A DNA stretch of 64,000 nucleotides, taken from NCBI GenBank assembly GCA_963702755.1, contig CAVPDZ010000018.1, positions 186,001 to 250,000 of the forward strand, given 5' to 3'. Made by a program: the position numbers and the translations under genes. Below the pieces are notes generated by a model that saw only the letters and a list, made by a program, of their open reading frames with translations, had not been told where the DNA came from and ran no database searches. This DNA comes from JAJPKK01 sp963702755. Lineage in GTDB: Bacteria > Pseudomonadota > Alphaproteobacteria > Rhizobiales > Xanthobacteraceae. Positions 8,705 through 17,934 of this stretch are shown here, in pieces (positions within the stretch are counted from its first letter, which is position 1; each line of letters opens with the position of its first letter).

Positions 8705-9678
8705 GTCGGCTCGCGTCTTTCGCGGCGATCGTCGCGGCCAGCTTTGCCGTCGCAACGCCGTTCTTTCTCAAGCCGTTTGGCATATATCTGCTCTCGATGT
8801 GGGCCGTTCTAACGATTGCGGCGATCGGGCTCAATCTCACGCTCGGCTATGCCGGCCAGGTGTCGATGGCGCAAGGCGCCTTCGTTGGGATCGGCGCCTA
8901 CACGGTGGCTCTCCTCACGCAAGCCGGCTGTCCGTTTGCGCTGGCGTTCGTTGCGGCAGGCGTGCTGTGCTTCGCCATCGGCTGGATGCTCGGCTATCCG
9001 GCGCTGCGTGTTCAGCATCACTACCTGGCATTCGTTACGCTCGCGTTCACGACGCTGGTGTTCCTGGTGCTGCGCAACGAGGAATGGCTGACCGGCGGCA
9101 CCTATGGCATCAACGGCATTTTGCGCCCGGATTTTTTTGGCTGGTCGACGGCGAAGCCGCTGAGCTTTTATTTCTTTAGCCTCGGAACGCTGGCCGTCCT
9201 ATCGCTTGCGACGTGGTGGATGCTGCGCTCGCCGTGGGGCCGCGCGTTCGTGGGCTTGCGGGAGAATCCCATCAGGGCCGATTCCCTCGGCCTCGACACG
9301 CGGCGGTACACCCTTATTGCCTTCGCCATCGGCTCCAGTCTCGGCGGTCTCTCCGGCGCCCTCTATGCGCCGCTGGTCCAGTTCATCGAGCCGGGCTCGT
9401 TTGCGCTCGGCATGTCGTTCAATCTGCTGCTGATGGTGATCGTTGGCGGCAGCGGATACTTCTTTGGACCGTTCGTCGGCGCACTCGTCGCGATCCTGCT
9501 GCCGGAATGGATGCGCGTCGCGCAAGGCTATTACCTGATCATTTATGCCGGGCTGGTCATGGCGATGATGGCCTTCTGCCCGTCCGGGATCTTCGGATTG
9601 ATCGAGCGCGGGCTGAAGCGGGTATCGCGAGGCGATCGGTCGGCGCCGACGTCGCACGCCGAGGTGACCGCGCCATGA
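8701..9678 (+). CDS. ABC transporter permease, LivM type
   Basis: Second permease of 325 residues. The GTG at 8701 overlaps the LivH stop. Characteristic stretches are AAIGLNLTLGYAGQVSMAQGAFVGIGAY, the central YLAFVTLAF region and GRAFVGLRENPIRADSLGLDTRRYTLIAFAIG, with a C-terminal VIVGGSGYFFGPFVGAL. It pairs with LivH to form the pore and overlaps the next ATPase gene by four bases (ATGA). Confidence 0.95.
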   Translation: MSRLASFAAIVAASFAVATPFFLKPFGIYLLSMWAVLTIAAIGLNLTLGYAGQVSMAQGAFVGIGAYTVALLTQAGCPFALAFVAAGVLCFAIGWMLGYPALRVQHHYLAFVTLAFTTLVFLVLRNEEWLTGGTYGINGILRPDFFGWSTAKPLSFYFFSLGTLAVLSLATWWMLRSPWGRAFVGLRENPIRADSLGLDTRRYTLIAFAIGSSLGGLSGALYAPLVQFIEPGSFALGMSFNLLLMVIVGGSGYFFGPFVGALVAILLPEWMRVAQGYYLIIYAGLVMAMMAFCPSGIFGLIERGLKRVSRGDRSAPTSHAEVTAP

Positions 9679-10418
9679 GCGCGGTCCTCGAAGTGTCTCA
9701 TTTGCGGAAATCATTCGGCGGCGTCACCGCGGTCAACGACGTGTCGTTCGAGGTGCACGAAGGCGAGATTTTGGGGATCATCGGGCCGAACGGCTCGGGA
9801 AAATCGACGCTGTTCAATTGCGTGCTCGGTCAATTGCGGCCGAGCAGCGGCGAGGTTCGCGTTGACGGTCGTCGAACGACGGGAATGCGGCCCTGCGACC
9901 TCAACCGGCTCGGCGTGAGCCGGACCTTTCAATTGCTGCAAGTGTTTTCGCAGTTGACCGTTCGCGATAACCTGATCCTGGCCGGCCAAGAGCATCAGGG
10001 TTCGATGGTTTCGCGCCTGCTAGGGCGCACCGATGCCGGGCTCGGCGAGACCGCCAACCGCATGATCGATTTCTTCAAGCTCTCGCATCTCGCTGACGAG
10101 CAAGCTGGTGCACTGAGTTACGGACAGCAAAAGCTGCTCGACGCCGCGATGGCATTCATGGCCGGGCCGCGCCTCGTCCTGCTCGATGAGCCGGCCGGCG
10201 GCGTGAACCCGACGATGCTGACGAATTTGCGCGAGCGATTGCAAACCTACCACACCGAGCGCAAGGCCACGTTCGTCGTCATCGAGCACCAAATGGAATT
10301 TGTCATGGCGCTATGCACGCGGATCGTCGTGCTGGCTGAAGGACGCATCATCGCCGAGGGCGCGCCGCAAGACATTCGCCGCAACCCGATCGTGATCGAC
10401 GCATATCTCGGGCATTGA
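9675..10418 (+). CDS. ABC transporter ATP-binding protein, LivG type
   Basis: ATPase of 247 residues. Walker A GPNGSGKST, signature LSYGQQK (the usual LSGGQ variant of LivG), Walker B LVLLDEPAGGVNP and the switch His in VVIEHQME are all present. The start overlaps the LivM gene. Together with the LivF-type ATPase it powers import. Confidence 0.95.
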   Translation: MSAVLEVSHLRKSFGGVTAVNDVSFEVHEGEILGIIGPNGSGKSTLFNCVLGQLRPSSGEVRVDGRRTTGMRPCDLNRLGVSRTFQLLQVFSQLTVRDNLILAGQEHQGSMVSRLLGRTDAGLGETANRMIDFFKLSHLADEQAGALSYGQQKLLDAAMAFMAGPRLVLLDEPAGGVNPTMLTNLRERLQTYHTERKATFVVIEHQMEFVMALCTRIVVLAEGRIIAEGAPQDIRRNPIVIDAYLGH

Positions 10419-10420
10419 CG

Positions 10421-11171
10421 ATGGGGGAACTCCGAACTTCTGCTGGTCCTCGATCAGGTCTTTGCCGGTTACGGCAAAATGACCATACTCAACGGGATCA
10501 CCGCGAGCGTGCGGCGTGGGGCGATCACGACCGTAATCGGACCAAACGGAGCCGGCAAATCCACGATGTTCAAAGCAGTGTTCGGCCTGCTGCCAGTCCG
10601 GTCGGGCATGGTCGCGATGGAAGGTCGCGACATCACCAATTTCTCGCCGCGACAAGTTCTCGATGCCGGCGCGATTTATATCCCACAAGGCCGTAACATC
10701 TTTCCCGAATTGAGCGTTCGCCACAATCTCGAGCTCGGTGGAACCTCCCTTCGCGACCACACCATGCTTGCGAGCCGCATCGATGCAATCATGCGGCGTT
10801 TTCCGATGCTGCGGGAGAAGGCGGACGAACAGGCTTCGACGCTATCGGGCGGTCAGCAAAAAATACTGGAAGTGGCCCGCGGGCTACTCCTTGATCCGAA
10901 ACTTGTCTTGATCGATGAGCCATCGATCGGATTGTCGCCGATGATGGTGCAGGAAGTGTTCGCCATTCTGAAAGCGCTCCGCGACAAAGGCGTCACCGTC
11001 CTACTGATCGAGCAGAATGCCAAGTACGCGCTGCAGATGTCCGACTATGGGCTTGTGCTGGAGCAGGGCCAGACCCGCATCGAGGATACGGCGCCAAGAA
11101 TCCTCGCCGACCCCCGCATCGCCCAACTCTTCCTCGGCGGTGGGCTCACTCAAACTGAGCACGCATCATAA
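10421..11171 (+). CDS. ABC transporter ATP-binding protein, LivF type; start shifted by one base
   Basis: ATPase with Walker A GPNGAGKST, LSGGQQK signature, Walker B VLIDEPSIGLSP and switch His region VLLIEQNA. The intact ATG-initiated frame begins at 10479, but the usual N-terminus of this family (LLVLDQVFAGYGKMTIL) lies upstream in the same frame with no start codon. Dropping one G from the G5 run at 10423-10427 joins it to the ATG at 10421, three bases after the LivG stop, giving the expected 250-residue protein. The extra G is therefore a frameshift or sequencing error. Last gene of the importer operon. Confidence 0.88.
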
Positions 11172-11298
11172 CTGGACGCAAAGACTGTTTCCGGGCACGC
11201 TCTCGCGAACCGTTTGACGCGGCCGGTCGACTATGCGAACTCCTCGCCAGTTGTCAGATGTGCTTCGGAAAAGCTTTCCAGCCGACGGAGACCAGCGA

Positions 11299-11985
11299 AT
11301 GGTGCTCAAAACGTTCGTCGCGGCCAGCGTGGCTGGCGTTCTCGCGATTGCGATCGAAGCGTCCGCGCGCGCTCCTGCACCTTCGGTCCCAACCGCGGTG
11401 GTGGAGGATGTGAAAAGCGCCACCGCCGACATCGAATTCATGGACTATGTCGGCAAAAGCCAGGTGATCAAGCTCGAGCCCCATGATGTCCTCGTGCTCA
11501 GCTACCTCAAGTCCTGTGAACACGAGACGATCACCGGCGGCACCGTCACCGTGGGCTCGGAACGCAGCGAGGTCCAAGACGGCCAGGTCGTCCGCGCCAA
11601 GGTCGCCTGCGACGGCGGCAAGATTCGATTGAGCAAAGAGCAGGCGAGCAAAAGCGCGGCGAGCGCATTCCGGCTTCAGAGTTCGGAGATCGAACCGACG
11701 CTCTTTGCCCGGGCGCCGCTGGTCCAGCTCCCCAAAGTGCTGGCAAGCAACGACCGCACGCTCCTCATTGAGCGGACCGATCGGCGCGGCGAACGCCACG
11801 AAATCAAGATCGACGACACCATCGCCGCCGCCGGTTTCTACGATCTCGCCAAGATCAACGTCAGTCTCACCCGCGGCGCGATCTATGATGCCAGCATCGG
11901 CAGCCATAAAATGACGTTCCAGATCGACGCGAAGGCGAAGTCCGGCCCGGCGCCGGTCGTGAGCCGCTTGCTGCGCTTCCAATAA
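11299..11985 (+). CDS. Secreted protein of unknown function beside CHASE2 sensor
   Basis: A 228-residue protein with a signal peptide (FVAASVAGVLAIAIEASARA). The mature part includes ADIEFMDYVGKSQVIKLEPHDVLVLSYLKSCEHETITGG, resembling a FecR-like or iron-dicitrate-sensor style beta fold, but I do not recognise a defined family. The ATG at 11299 is preferred over 11233 because the signal peptide starts there. It ends 23 bases before the CHASE2/phosphatase gene on the same strand, so the two are probably cotranscribed and may form a periplasmic ligand/sensor pair. Confidence 0.7.
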   Translation: MVLKTFVAASVAGVLAIAIEASARAPAPSVPTAVVEDVKSATADIEFMDYVGKSQVIKLEPHDVLVLSYLKSCEHETITGGTVTVGSERSEVQDGQVVRAKVACDGGKIRLSKEQASKSAASAFRLQSSEIEPTLFARAPLVQLPKVLASNDRTLLIERTDRRGERHEIKIDDTIAAAGFYDLAKINVSLTRGAIYDASIGSHKMTFQIDAKAKSGPAPVVSRLLRFQ

Positions 11986-12008
11986 CTTTGTCCGGCCGCT
12001 GAGCGTCG

Positions 12009-14034
12009 ATGGATCGCGTTCGCCTGCGTGCGGCGGCCATCGGCGTTCTGATCGCACTCGCTGCGGGTCTCGTGGCCGCCTCACCCGTCGTCGACGGGTT
12101 GCGCGGCTTTTCGATCGACGTGCTGACGATGCTGCGGTGGTACGCGTTCGGCGACCTCCATCCGCCGGCATCCTCGCCCACGGTCGTGGTCGCACTCGAC
12201 GAAGAGACCTTTCGGACCCCGCCCTTCGAGGGCAGTCCGAGCGTCACCTGGACGCCGGAGGTCGGCCGCGTTCTGAATGCGATCATCGAGGGCGGCGCCA
12301 AGGTTGTGGGTTTCGACGTCGTGTTCCCGACCTCGATCGAGCAATCGACGGTGCCGTTCGGCGACGAAACCCTGGGCGCCCGCCTGCGCGGCTTCGACCG
12401 CGACTATCTGCGGGCGATCGCCCTCGGCGCGCGCGCCGGCAAGGTCGTGCTCGGCGAGGTCCAGCATCAGGACAATCCGGTGCTGCCGTCACCCGGCCAG
12501 CGCGCCGCGGTCGGGTTCGGACGCAACATCCGCGCGCTCAACGTCTACAGCGATCCCGATGGCGTCATCAGGCGCATGCCGCTCGCATTCACGGTCGACG
12601 GCGAGCGCGTTTCCTCGATGCCGGCCGAGCTTGCCACACGCGCAAGCGGCGAGCCGCCATCGGCGAAGGTCGCGGGCGCCGTCGCCGACACGATCACGCT
12701 GAACTTCGCGGGCGGCGCGGGCGACATCCCGACCTTTTCGCTCGCCGACCTGCACGCTTGCGTCGAGAAGGACGACAAGGATTTCTTCCGCCGTCATTTC
12801 GACGGCAAGGTCGTGCTCATCGGCACCGTGCTCGACGTCGAGGATCGCAAAATAACCTCGGCGCGATTTGCTGCCGCGCCGGAAGGAGCGCGCGCCGAGC
12901 GCTGCGCGCTGCGCAACGCCCGCGGCTGGGCAGACATTCGTCCGCGACTCGATATCGGGCGTTTACGTGCAGGCGACGGCGGTGAACAACCTGCTGCGGG
13001 GCGACGCGCTTATCGAATTCAGCCGCACCGCCACGGGCATCGCATCGTTGATACTGGCGGCACTTGCTGTCGCCGCCGCGCTGACGCTCGGGCCCCGGGG
13101 AGCTTCGCTCGCCTTCCTCGGCATCGCGGCGCTCTGGACCGTAGGCGCGACGTTTGCGTTTCGGCACGCGATCGCGGTGCCGCTGGTCGAGCCGCTGCTG
13201 ACCGCATTCGCGGCGCTCGTCGCGACGATCAGCTATCGCCTCATCGTCGCCGACCGGATCATGGCCGCGCAACTCGCACAGCGGCGCGCGCACGAGGCCG
13301 AGATGGCGAGCGCCGCGGCCATTCAGCGGGCCATGCTGCCGAGCCTGCAGTCGAGCGACTTCGCCGAAGGCAAGCTCGATACGTTCGCCCACATGGTGCC
13401 GGCGCGCGAAGTCGGCGGCGACCTCTACGACATCGTCAAGCTCGACGACGGAAGCCGCATTGTGTTCACGATCGGCGACGTGTGCGGCAAGGGCATTCCC
13501 GCCTCGCTGTTCATGGCGATCACGCAGACGGTGATGCGGCTCGTGGTCCGTTCCGGCGAAGACCTGCAAGGCGAGGTCAACGCGGCGAACGAACTCCTCG
13601 TCGCGAACAATCGCGAGGAAATGTTCGCAACGCTATTCTGCGGCGTGCTCGACGTGCCGTCCGGCACGATGACCTATTGCAACTGCGGGCATAATCCGCC
13701 CCTGCTCCTTCGCAAAGGTGCGACCGCATTCGAGCCTTTGCAGACCTCCGGTCCTCCGCTCGGGATCGTCGACGGCATCAGCTATCGGCTGCAATCGATC
13801 ACGCTCGCACCGGGCGACATGCTGTTCCTCTATACCGACGGCGTGCCTGAAGCCGAAAACACCCAGTCCGCGCTGTTCGGCATGGAGCGTCTCGAGCAGA
13901 CGCTGCTCGAAATGCGCGGGCAGCCCGCGCGCTGCGTGGTCGAGCACGTCGTCACGCGCGTCGCCGAGTTCGCGAAAGGCGCACCGCAGTCCGACGACAT
14001 CACCTGCGTCGCCGTCGTTCGCAGCGAGCGGTGA
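12009..14034 (+). CDS. CHASE2 sensor with SpoIIE-type PP2C phosphatase domain, frameshifted
   Basis: A membrane signalling protein of about 675 residues. The N-terminal part is a periplasmic CHASE2 domain (PTVVVALDEETF, GAKVVGFDVVFP, GKVVLIGTVLDVED), followed by SISGVYVQATAVNNLLRG, three hydrophobic helices and a cytoplasmic SpoIIE domain with EVGGDLYDIV, GDVCGKGIPASLFMA, CGHNPPLLL, LFLYTDGVPEAE and SDDITCVAV, so the metal-binding aspartates are kept. The reading frame changes once, somewhere in 12900-12940, just after PEGARAERCAL. Expected role: dephosphorylating an anti-sigma-factor antagonist in response to a periplasmic signal. No STAS or anti-sigma gene is adjacent. Confidence 0.85.
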
Positions 14035-14054
14035 GCGCCGCGAGGAGAATGAGC

Positions 14055-15488
14055 CTATTGCCCGCCCAGGGTTGGGGTCGATTGCACGCGCGTCACCGGC
14101 GGCGGATTCCACTTTCCGGTCAGCGCATCCATGTTCGGGGCATACATGCGCAGCAGCAGGTTGAATGCGCCCTTCGGGGCGGGAACCCAGTTCACTTCCC
14201 TGTCGGGGCCGGGGCTCTCGTTTTGGAAATAAAGGTCGAGCGATCCGTCGGCGTTGTATTTCAACGGCATCCAACTGGCGACGTTGAACTTGTTGAGCGG
14301 GTTAGCCACTTGAAAGCCGTCCGCGTCATAAAGCGTGACTGACCAGAAAGCGCCGACCGGCGGCGTGCCTCCCTTATCGAAGTGGAGCGTGTACTTGTTC
14401 GATCCTTCGAGCGGTTTTCCGGATTCATCGAAGAGATTCACGGGATAGATTGCGTCTTCCGGCAGGTTCGCGCCAAGGCCAAACTGGGCGACGAGCGCCC
14501 GCTTGAGATAATAGTTGCCGTAGACGCCCATCGTATCCGTGTTCATCGACCAGCCATTGGCGACGCGCGCAAGCGTTGGCATCTTCCAGGCCATCAGCCG
14601 CTGTGCGTCCTCGGGAGCCGTTGCCAGGGCGCTGCGAATGACCGGATCGGCCTTGTCGAGGTCAAAGCTCTTGCCGGGCTCAATTCCGATTTTCTTCAAT
14701 TGCGCAACGATCGGCTGATCGGTGAGGTGCGGCGGAGTGACCTTGAGAAGATCGGCGGCGTAGGCAAAGAACTTTCCAGTCGGCATGGTGTCGACCTGCT
14801 GCTTTGGCGGCGTCTTCATGTCGACCGCAGGATCAATGGTCACCGTGGGTGGCGTCGCTGCTTTTCCCCACTCCGACAATGGCGTGACCTTGTAGCCCGC
14901 CTGTATCTTGTGGACGGCGTCATAGTCCTTCGGACCGTCGGTCTTGGTTCGCCCGATGATCCAAACCAACGGTGTCGGCGCGCTGATGCGCGTCATTCCT
15001 GAAGGGACGACGCCATTCCATCCGGGCGGCGTTACCAGAAAATTGCCCGCTTGCGTGCCGGTGGTTCGCCAGCCCGGCGAGGCAAACACGTCCGTCCACA
15101 TGTCGAGCATCGGCAGCAGGTAGTAACGGCCGCCGGTGTCTGGCGCGGAGACGACCATCGGCTCCTTGTTCAGGTCGAGCCAGGCGATTGAATACAAGGT
15201 GTCGAAATTGATCCTGACGACGGTTTTGACATCGGCCGGCGGATACGCCGGAATGTTCACGAACATGTTCATCGGACCCTTGCCGATCTCCTTGCCGGGC
15301 TCGATGTTGGTTGATTGCTTGCGCGTGATGTCCATCGTTATCAGCGGATAGAAATAGAGATAGGCGTCGACCGCAATCGCATGAGCTTCCTGCTCAGTCA
15401 TGGCCGACTGCGCGCTGGCCGGCAGGGAAGCGGCGAGTGCAACCAGCATTGGTGAACTGAGCAGGGCGAGAAGAGTACTGCGACGCAT
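14055..15488 (-). CDS. DUF1254/DUF1214 domain-containing secreted protein
   Basis: A 477-residue protein with a signal peptide ending near PASAQS. The N-terminal DUF1254 part shows AYLYFYPLITMDITRKQ and NFDTLYSIAWLDL; the C-terminal DUF1214 part shows YYLKRALVAQFGLGANLPEDAIYP, FWSVTLYDADGFQVANPLN and NLLLRMYAP. These paired domains are common in Rhizobiales but have no firm biochemical role. Convergent with the CHASE2 gene, 20 bases apart. RBS GGGAGGAAT lies before the ATG. Confidence 0.9.
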   Translation of the reverse strand: MRRSTLLALLSSPMLVALAASLPASAQSAMTEQEAHAIAVDAYLYFYPLITMDITRKQSTNIEPGKEIGKGPMNMFVNIPAYPPADVKTVVRINFDTLYSIAWLDLNKEPMVVSAPDTGGRYYLLPMLDMWTDVFASPGWRTTGTQAGNFLVTPPGWNGVVPSGMTRISAPTPLVWIIGRTKTDGPKDYDAVHKIQAGYKVTPLSEWGKAATPPTVTIDPAVDMKTPPKQQVDTMPTGKFFAYAADLLKVTPPHLTDQPIVAQLKKIGIEPGKSFDLDKADPVIRSALATAPEDAQRLMAWKMPTLARVANGWSMNTDTMGVYGNYYLKRALVAQFGLGANLPEDAIYPVNLFDESGKPLEGSNKYTLHFDKGGTPPVGAFWSVTLYDADGFQVANPLNKFNVASWMPLKYNADGSLDLYFQNESPGPDREVNWVPAPKGAFNLLLRMYAPNMDALTGKWNPPPVTRVQSTPTLGGQ

Positions 15489-15825
15489 TTCTGGATTCCT
15501 CCCATGGGTCGATCGATGCCATCGTCAGAGCAGAGATCACCGCGTGAGCGCAACCCATTCCTTGATCTCGATCAAGCGCGATCATAGCCGATCCACTCGC
15601 ACTGCAGCCGAAGACATGCGCAGGCGAAGTCGAGCTGCCGTCGACCGCATCATTTCCTATGGCCAAGGTCTCGCTTCGTTAATCCTTTCATAACCGAAGA
15701 AAGTAGTTTGGCCTTCAAGATTCTGGTTTTCACTGCTTCGAGCGGCCTCAATGTATGCGCCTCGCTTTGTGTGAGCGCCTGCGGGCGCGGCACCGCAACC
15801 CGTGGCCTCGTATCGGGAGGTATTC
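15489..15825. other. Intergenic region between divergent genes
   Basis: About 340 bases between the divergent DUF1254 gene and the secreted-protein gene at 15826. I see no credible coding frame. It must hold both promoters. The only clear signal is the GGGAGG ribosome site at about 15814. Confidence 0.5.
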
Positions 15826-16926
15826 ATGAGAACCCTTGCAGCGATGACGTGCGGCATGTTTCTGGCGTCATTCCTCGTCGCAGGATCGGACGTTGCGAAC
15901 ACCGCCGAAATCCCGTCCTACTTCAAGGAGATCGTCGGCGTTCAGACCGCGAGCCCGGCCGACGTCGGGACCAAAAATGTCCTGCAGCTCAACACGACCA
16001 TGTTCGAGCTCTACAGCGACGCCGGACAGATCTTCAAAAAGAACATCCTCGCCCAGCATCCGCTCATTCTCGGGCTATTCTCCGGCGCCGGCGGTCGCTT
16101 CATCCTCTATCGCCCCGGCATGCCGCCGCTCGAGGCGCCGCAGGTGCCGATCGTCTATCAGCTGCTGAAATCCGTCGGCCACAGCACCATGGCGCTGGCC
16201 GAGGTGGTGGTTCCCTATCTGAATAGTCCGCAGGATCAGAGCTGGCGCGCCTCGCTCGCCGCGTACCGCGACCGGATGCAATCCGCGCTCGACGGCCTTG
16301 ATGCGACCGCGATGCGCGATGATTGGCGCGCCAACAACCGCGCCATTCTGCAGAACAATATCGCCTTCATGGACGCGTGCCTCGAAGGCAATGCGATCTC
16401 CGCCGACGCGCTCGATGCATTTGCCAGGAAACAATCGCCGCTGTTGAAGAAAAACATCGCCTGGGCGGCGCAAACCCAGGTTGCCCACTGGATGAATGTG
16501 ATCGGCGAATGGAAGCAGATGCTCGGCGCCGATTGGGACAAGACCTATGCGGCAAGCAACACCATTTACGTCGCCCGTCAGAACAACATCCTGTTCAGCG
16601 TGCTGGCGCAGTTTTTCGGGCCGGAGGCCATCAATGACCGGCTGATGTTGATCGAGACGGTCTCGTTCACGACGACGCCGGACGACATGCTGGATTCGCT
16701 GACCCGCATCATCGCCGATCGATCGGTGGGCGCGGCGTTCTTCGGCAACTATCACCTGATGGACTACGAACTGATGGGCGGCGATGCGCGCCAAGCCATC
16801 ATCGAGGAGGACGCCAAGCGCAAGATCGCCGTGACGCTGCCGCCGCAAGTGCCGTTCGGCTCGCACCAATGGCCGATGCTGATCACGCCTGGACCTGGGG
16901 CAAAGAGTTTGGCGGACCTGCCGTGA
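15826..16926 (+). CDS. Secreted protein of unknown function, coupled to a deacetylase
   Basis: A 366-residue exported protein; the signal peptide runs through MFLASFLVAGSDVANTAE. The mature part is mainly helical (FMDACLEGNAISADALDAFARKQSPLLKKN; TQVAHWMNVIGEWKQMLG) with no family I recognise. The ATG at 15826 is chosen because CGGGAGG lies seven bases upstream. Its stop overlaps the GTG of the polysaccharide deacetylase-like gene by four bases, so the two products are made together and probably act in one periplasmic process. Confidence 0.72.
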   Translation: MRTLAAMTCGMFLASFLVAGSDVANTAEIPSYFKEIVGVQTASPADVGTKNVLQLNTTMFELYSDAGQIFKKNILAQHPLILGLFSGAGGRFILYRPGMPPLEAPQVPIVYQLLKSVGHSTMALAEVVVPYLNSPQDQSWRASLAAYRDRMQSALDGLDATAMRDDWRANNRAILQNNIAFMDACLEGNAISADALDAFARKQSPLLKKNIAWAAQTQVAHWMNVIGEWKQMLGADWDKTYAASNTIYVARQNNILFSVLAQFFGPEAINDRLMLIETVSFTTTPDDMLDSLTRIIADRSVGAAFFGNYHLMDYELMGGDARQAIIEEDAKRKIAVTLPPQVPFGSHQWPMLITPGPGAKSLADLP

Positions 16927-17918
16927 ACCTTAGGGCCGCGCTCGACGTGGTGACGCGGAAAAGCCTGACGACCGCGTTGGCCGCCGGGCTGCTGCTCGCC
17001 GCTCACCTGCCCTGTGCGTCTCTCGCGCAGGAGGGAACCGACCTGGTCACCGGCTTTCCTCGCCAGCCGGTCCCGGTGGCCTCATGGCCCGAGGGCAGGA
17101 AGGTCGCCGTCAGCTTCGCCCTCTTTGTCGAAGTCTTCGGCTTCGGCCAGGGCCCGGTCTTCCGCCCCGACCTCGCGAGCCGCAACCCGGATCTCGTGAA
17201 CGAGGCATTCCGTCAATACGCGATCACTTTGGGCAACCTGCGCGTCGGCCGTTTGTTCAAGGAATTGGATGTTCCGCTCACGATCGTGCTGAACGCCGGG
17301 TTCCTTCGCGCCTATCCTTCGGTGTGGAAGGAATTCCGCGCCACCCATCCCAATGCGCCGATCATCGCCCACGGCATGAACAACAGTAACGACATCCTGC
17401 CGCTCGGGCGCGGGGTCGCCGAGCAGAAAGACTATATCCGCCGGACACTCGATGTCATCGCGTCGACCACGGGCATCAGGCCGACCGGCTGGTCGTCACC
17501 GAGCGTCTATTCCAACGGCGACACCATGCAGGCGATGGCCGCCGAGGGCATCACCTACAATCTCGACCAGATGGATTCCGATTTCATTTCGCGCTTGAAG
17601 ACGCCAGACGGCGCGCTCACGCTGTTGCCTTACCCGACGCCGACGGTCGACATGGGCCAGTTTCTGGCGCGGATGAAGTCGCCTGCCGAGATCGAGGCGC
17701 TGTGGCTTGATTACGTGCTGGAGCTCGCAAGGGAGGCGCGCGCCGATCCGACGCGGGAAGCGACCACGGTGGTCATCGGAATCCATCCGTTCGTGATCGG
17801 CACGCCCGATGGAGCGGCCGCGCTGAGGCGCGTACTCGAGCGCCTCAAGAAGGATGACAAGGTCTGGCTGACCGACACCGACGCCATCCTGAAGGCCGCC
17901 GCACGCGCTTCCCAATAG
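16923..17918 (+). CDS. Polysaccharide deacetylase-like (PuuE/NodB-homology) protein
   Basis: A 331-residue protein with a signal peptide (LTTALAAGLLLAAHLPCASLAQ) and a NodB-homology fold: VSFALFVEVFGFG, LFKELDVPLTIVLNAGF, IIAHGMNNSNDILPLG and GIRPTGWSSPSVYSNGDTMQAMAAEGITYNLDQMDSD. It is closest in style to PuuE-type allantoinases, which share this fold, rather than to chitin deacetylases. The usual catalytic Asp pair at the first motif is not obvious, so activity is uncertain. The GTG at 16923 overlaps the upstream stop. Confidence 0.78.
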   Translation: MNLRAALDVVTRKSLTTALAAGLLLAAHLPCASLAQEGTDLVTGFPRQPVPVASWPEGRKVAVSFALFVEVFGFGQGPVFRPDLASRNPDLVNEAFRQYAITLGNLRVGRLFKELDVPLTIVLNAGFLRAYPSVWKEFRATHPNAPIIAHGMNNSNDILPLGRGVAEQKDYIRRTLDVIASTTGIRPTGWSSPSVYSNGDTMQAMAAEGITYNLDQMDSDFISRLKTPDGALTLLPYPTPTVDMGQFLARMKSPAEIEALWLDYVLELAREARADPTREATTVVIGIHPFVIGTPDGAAALRRVLERLKKDDKVWLTDTDAILKAAARASQ

Positions 17919-17934
17919 CGGCGCGGCAAGCAAT

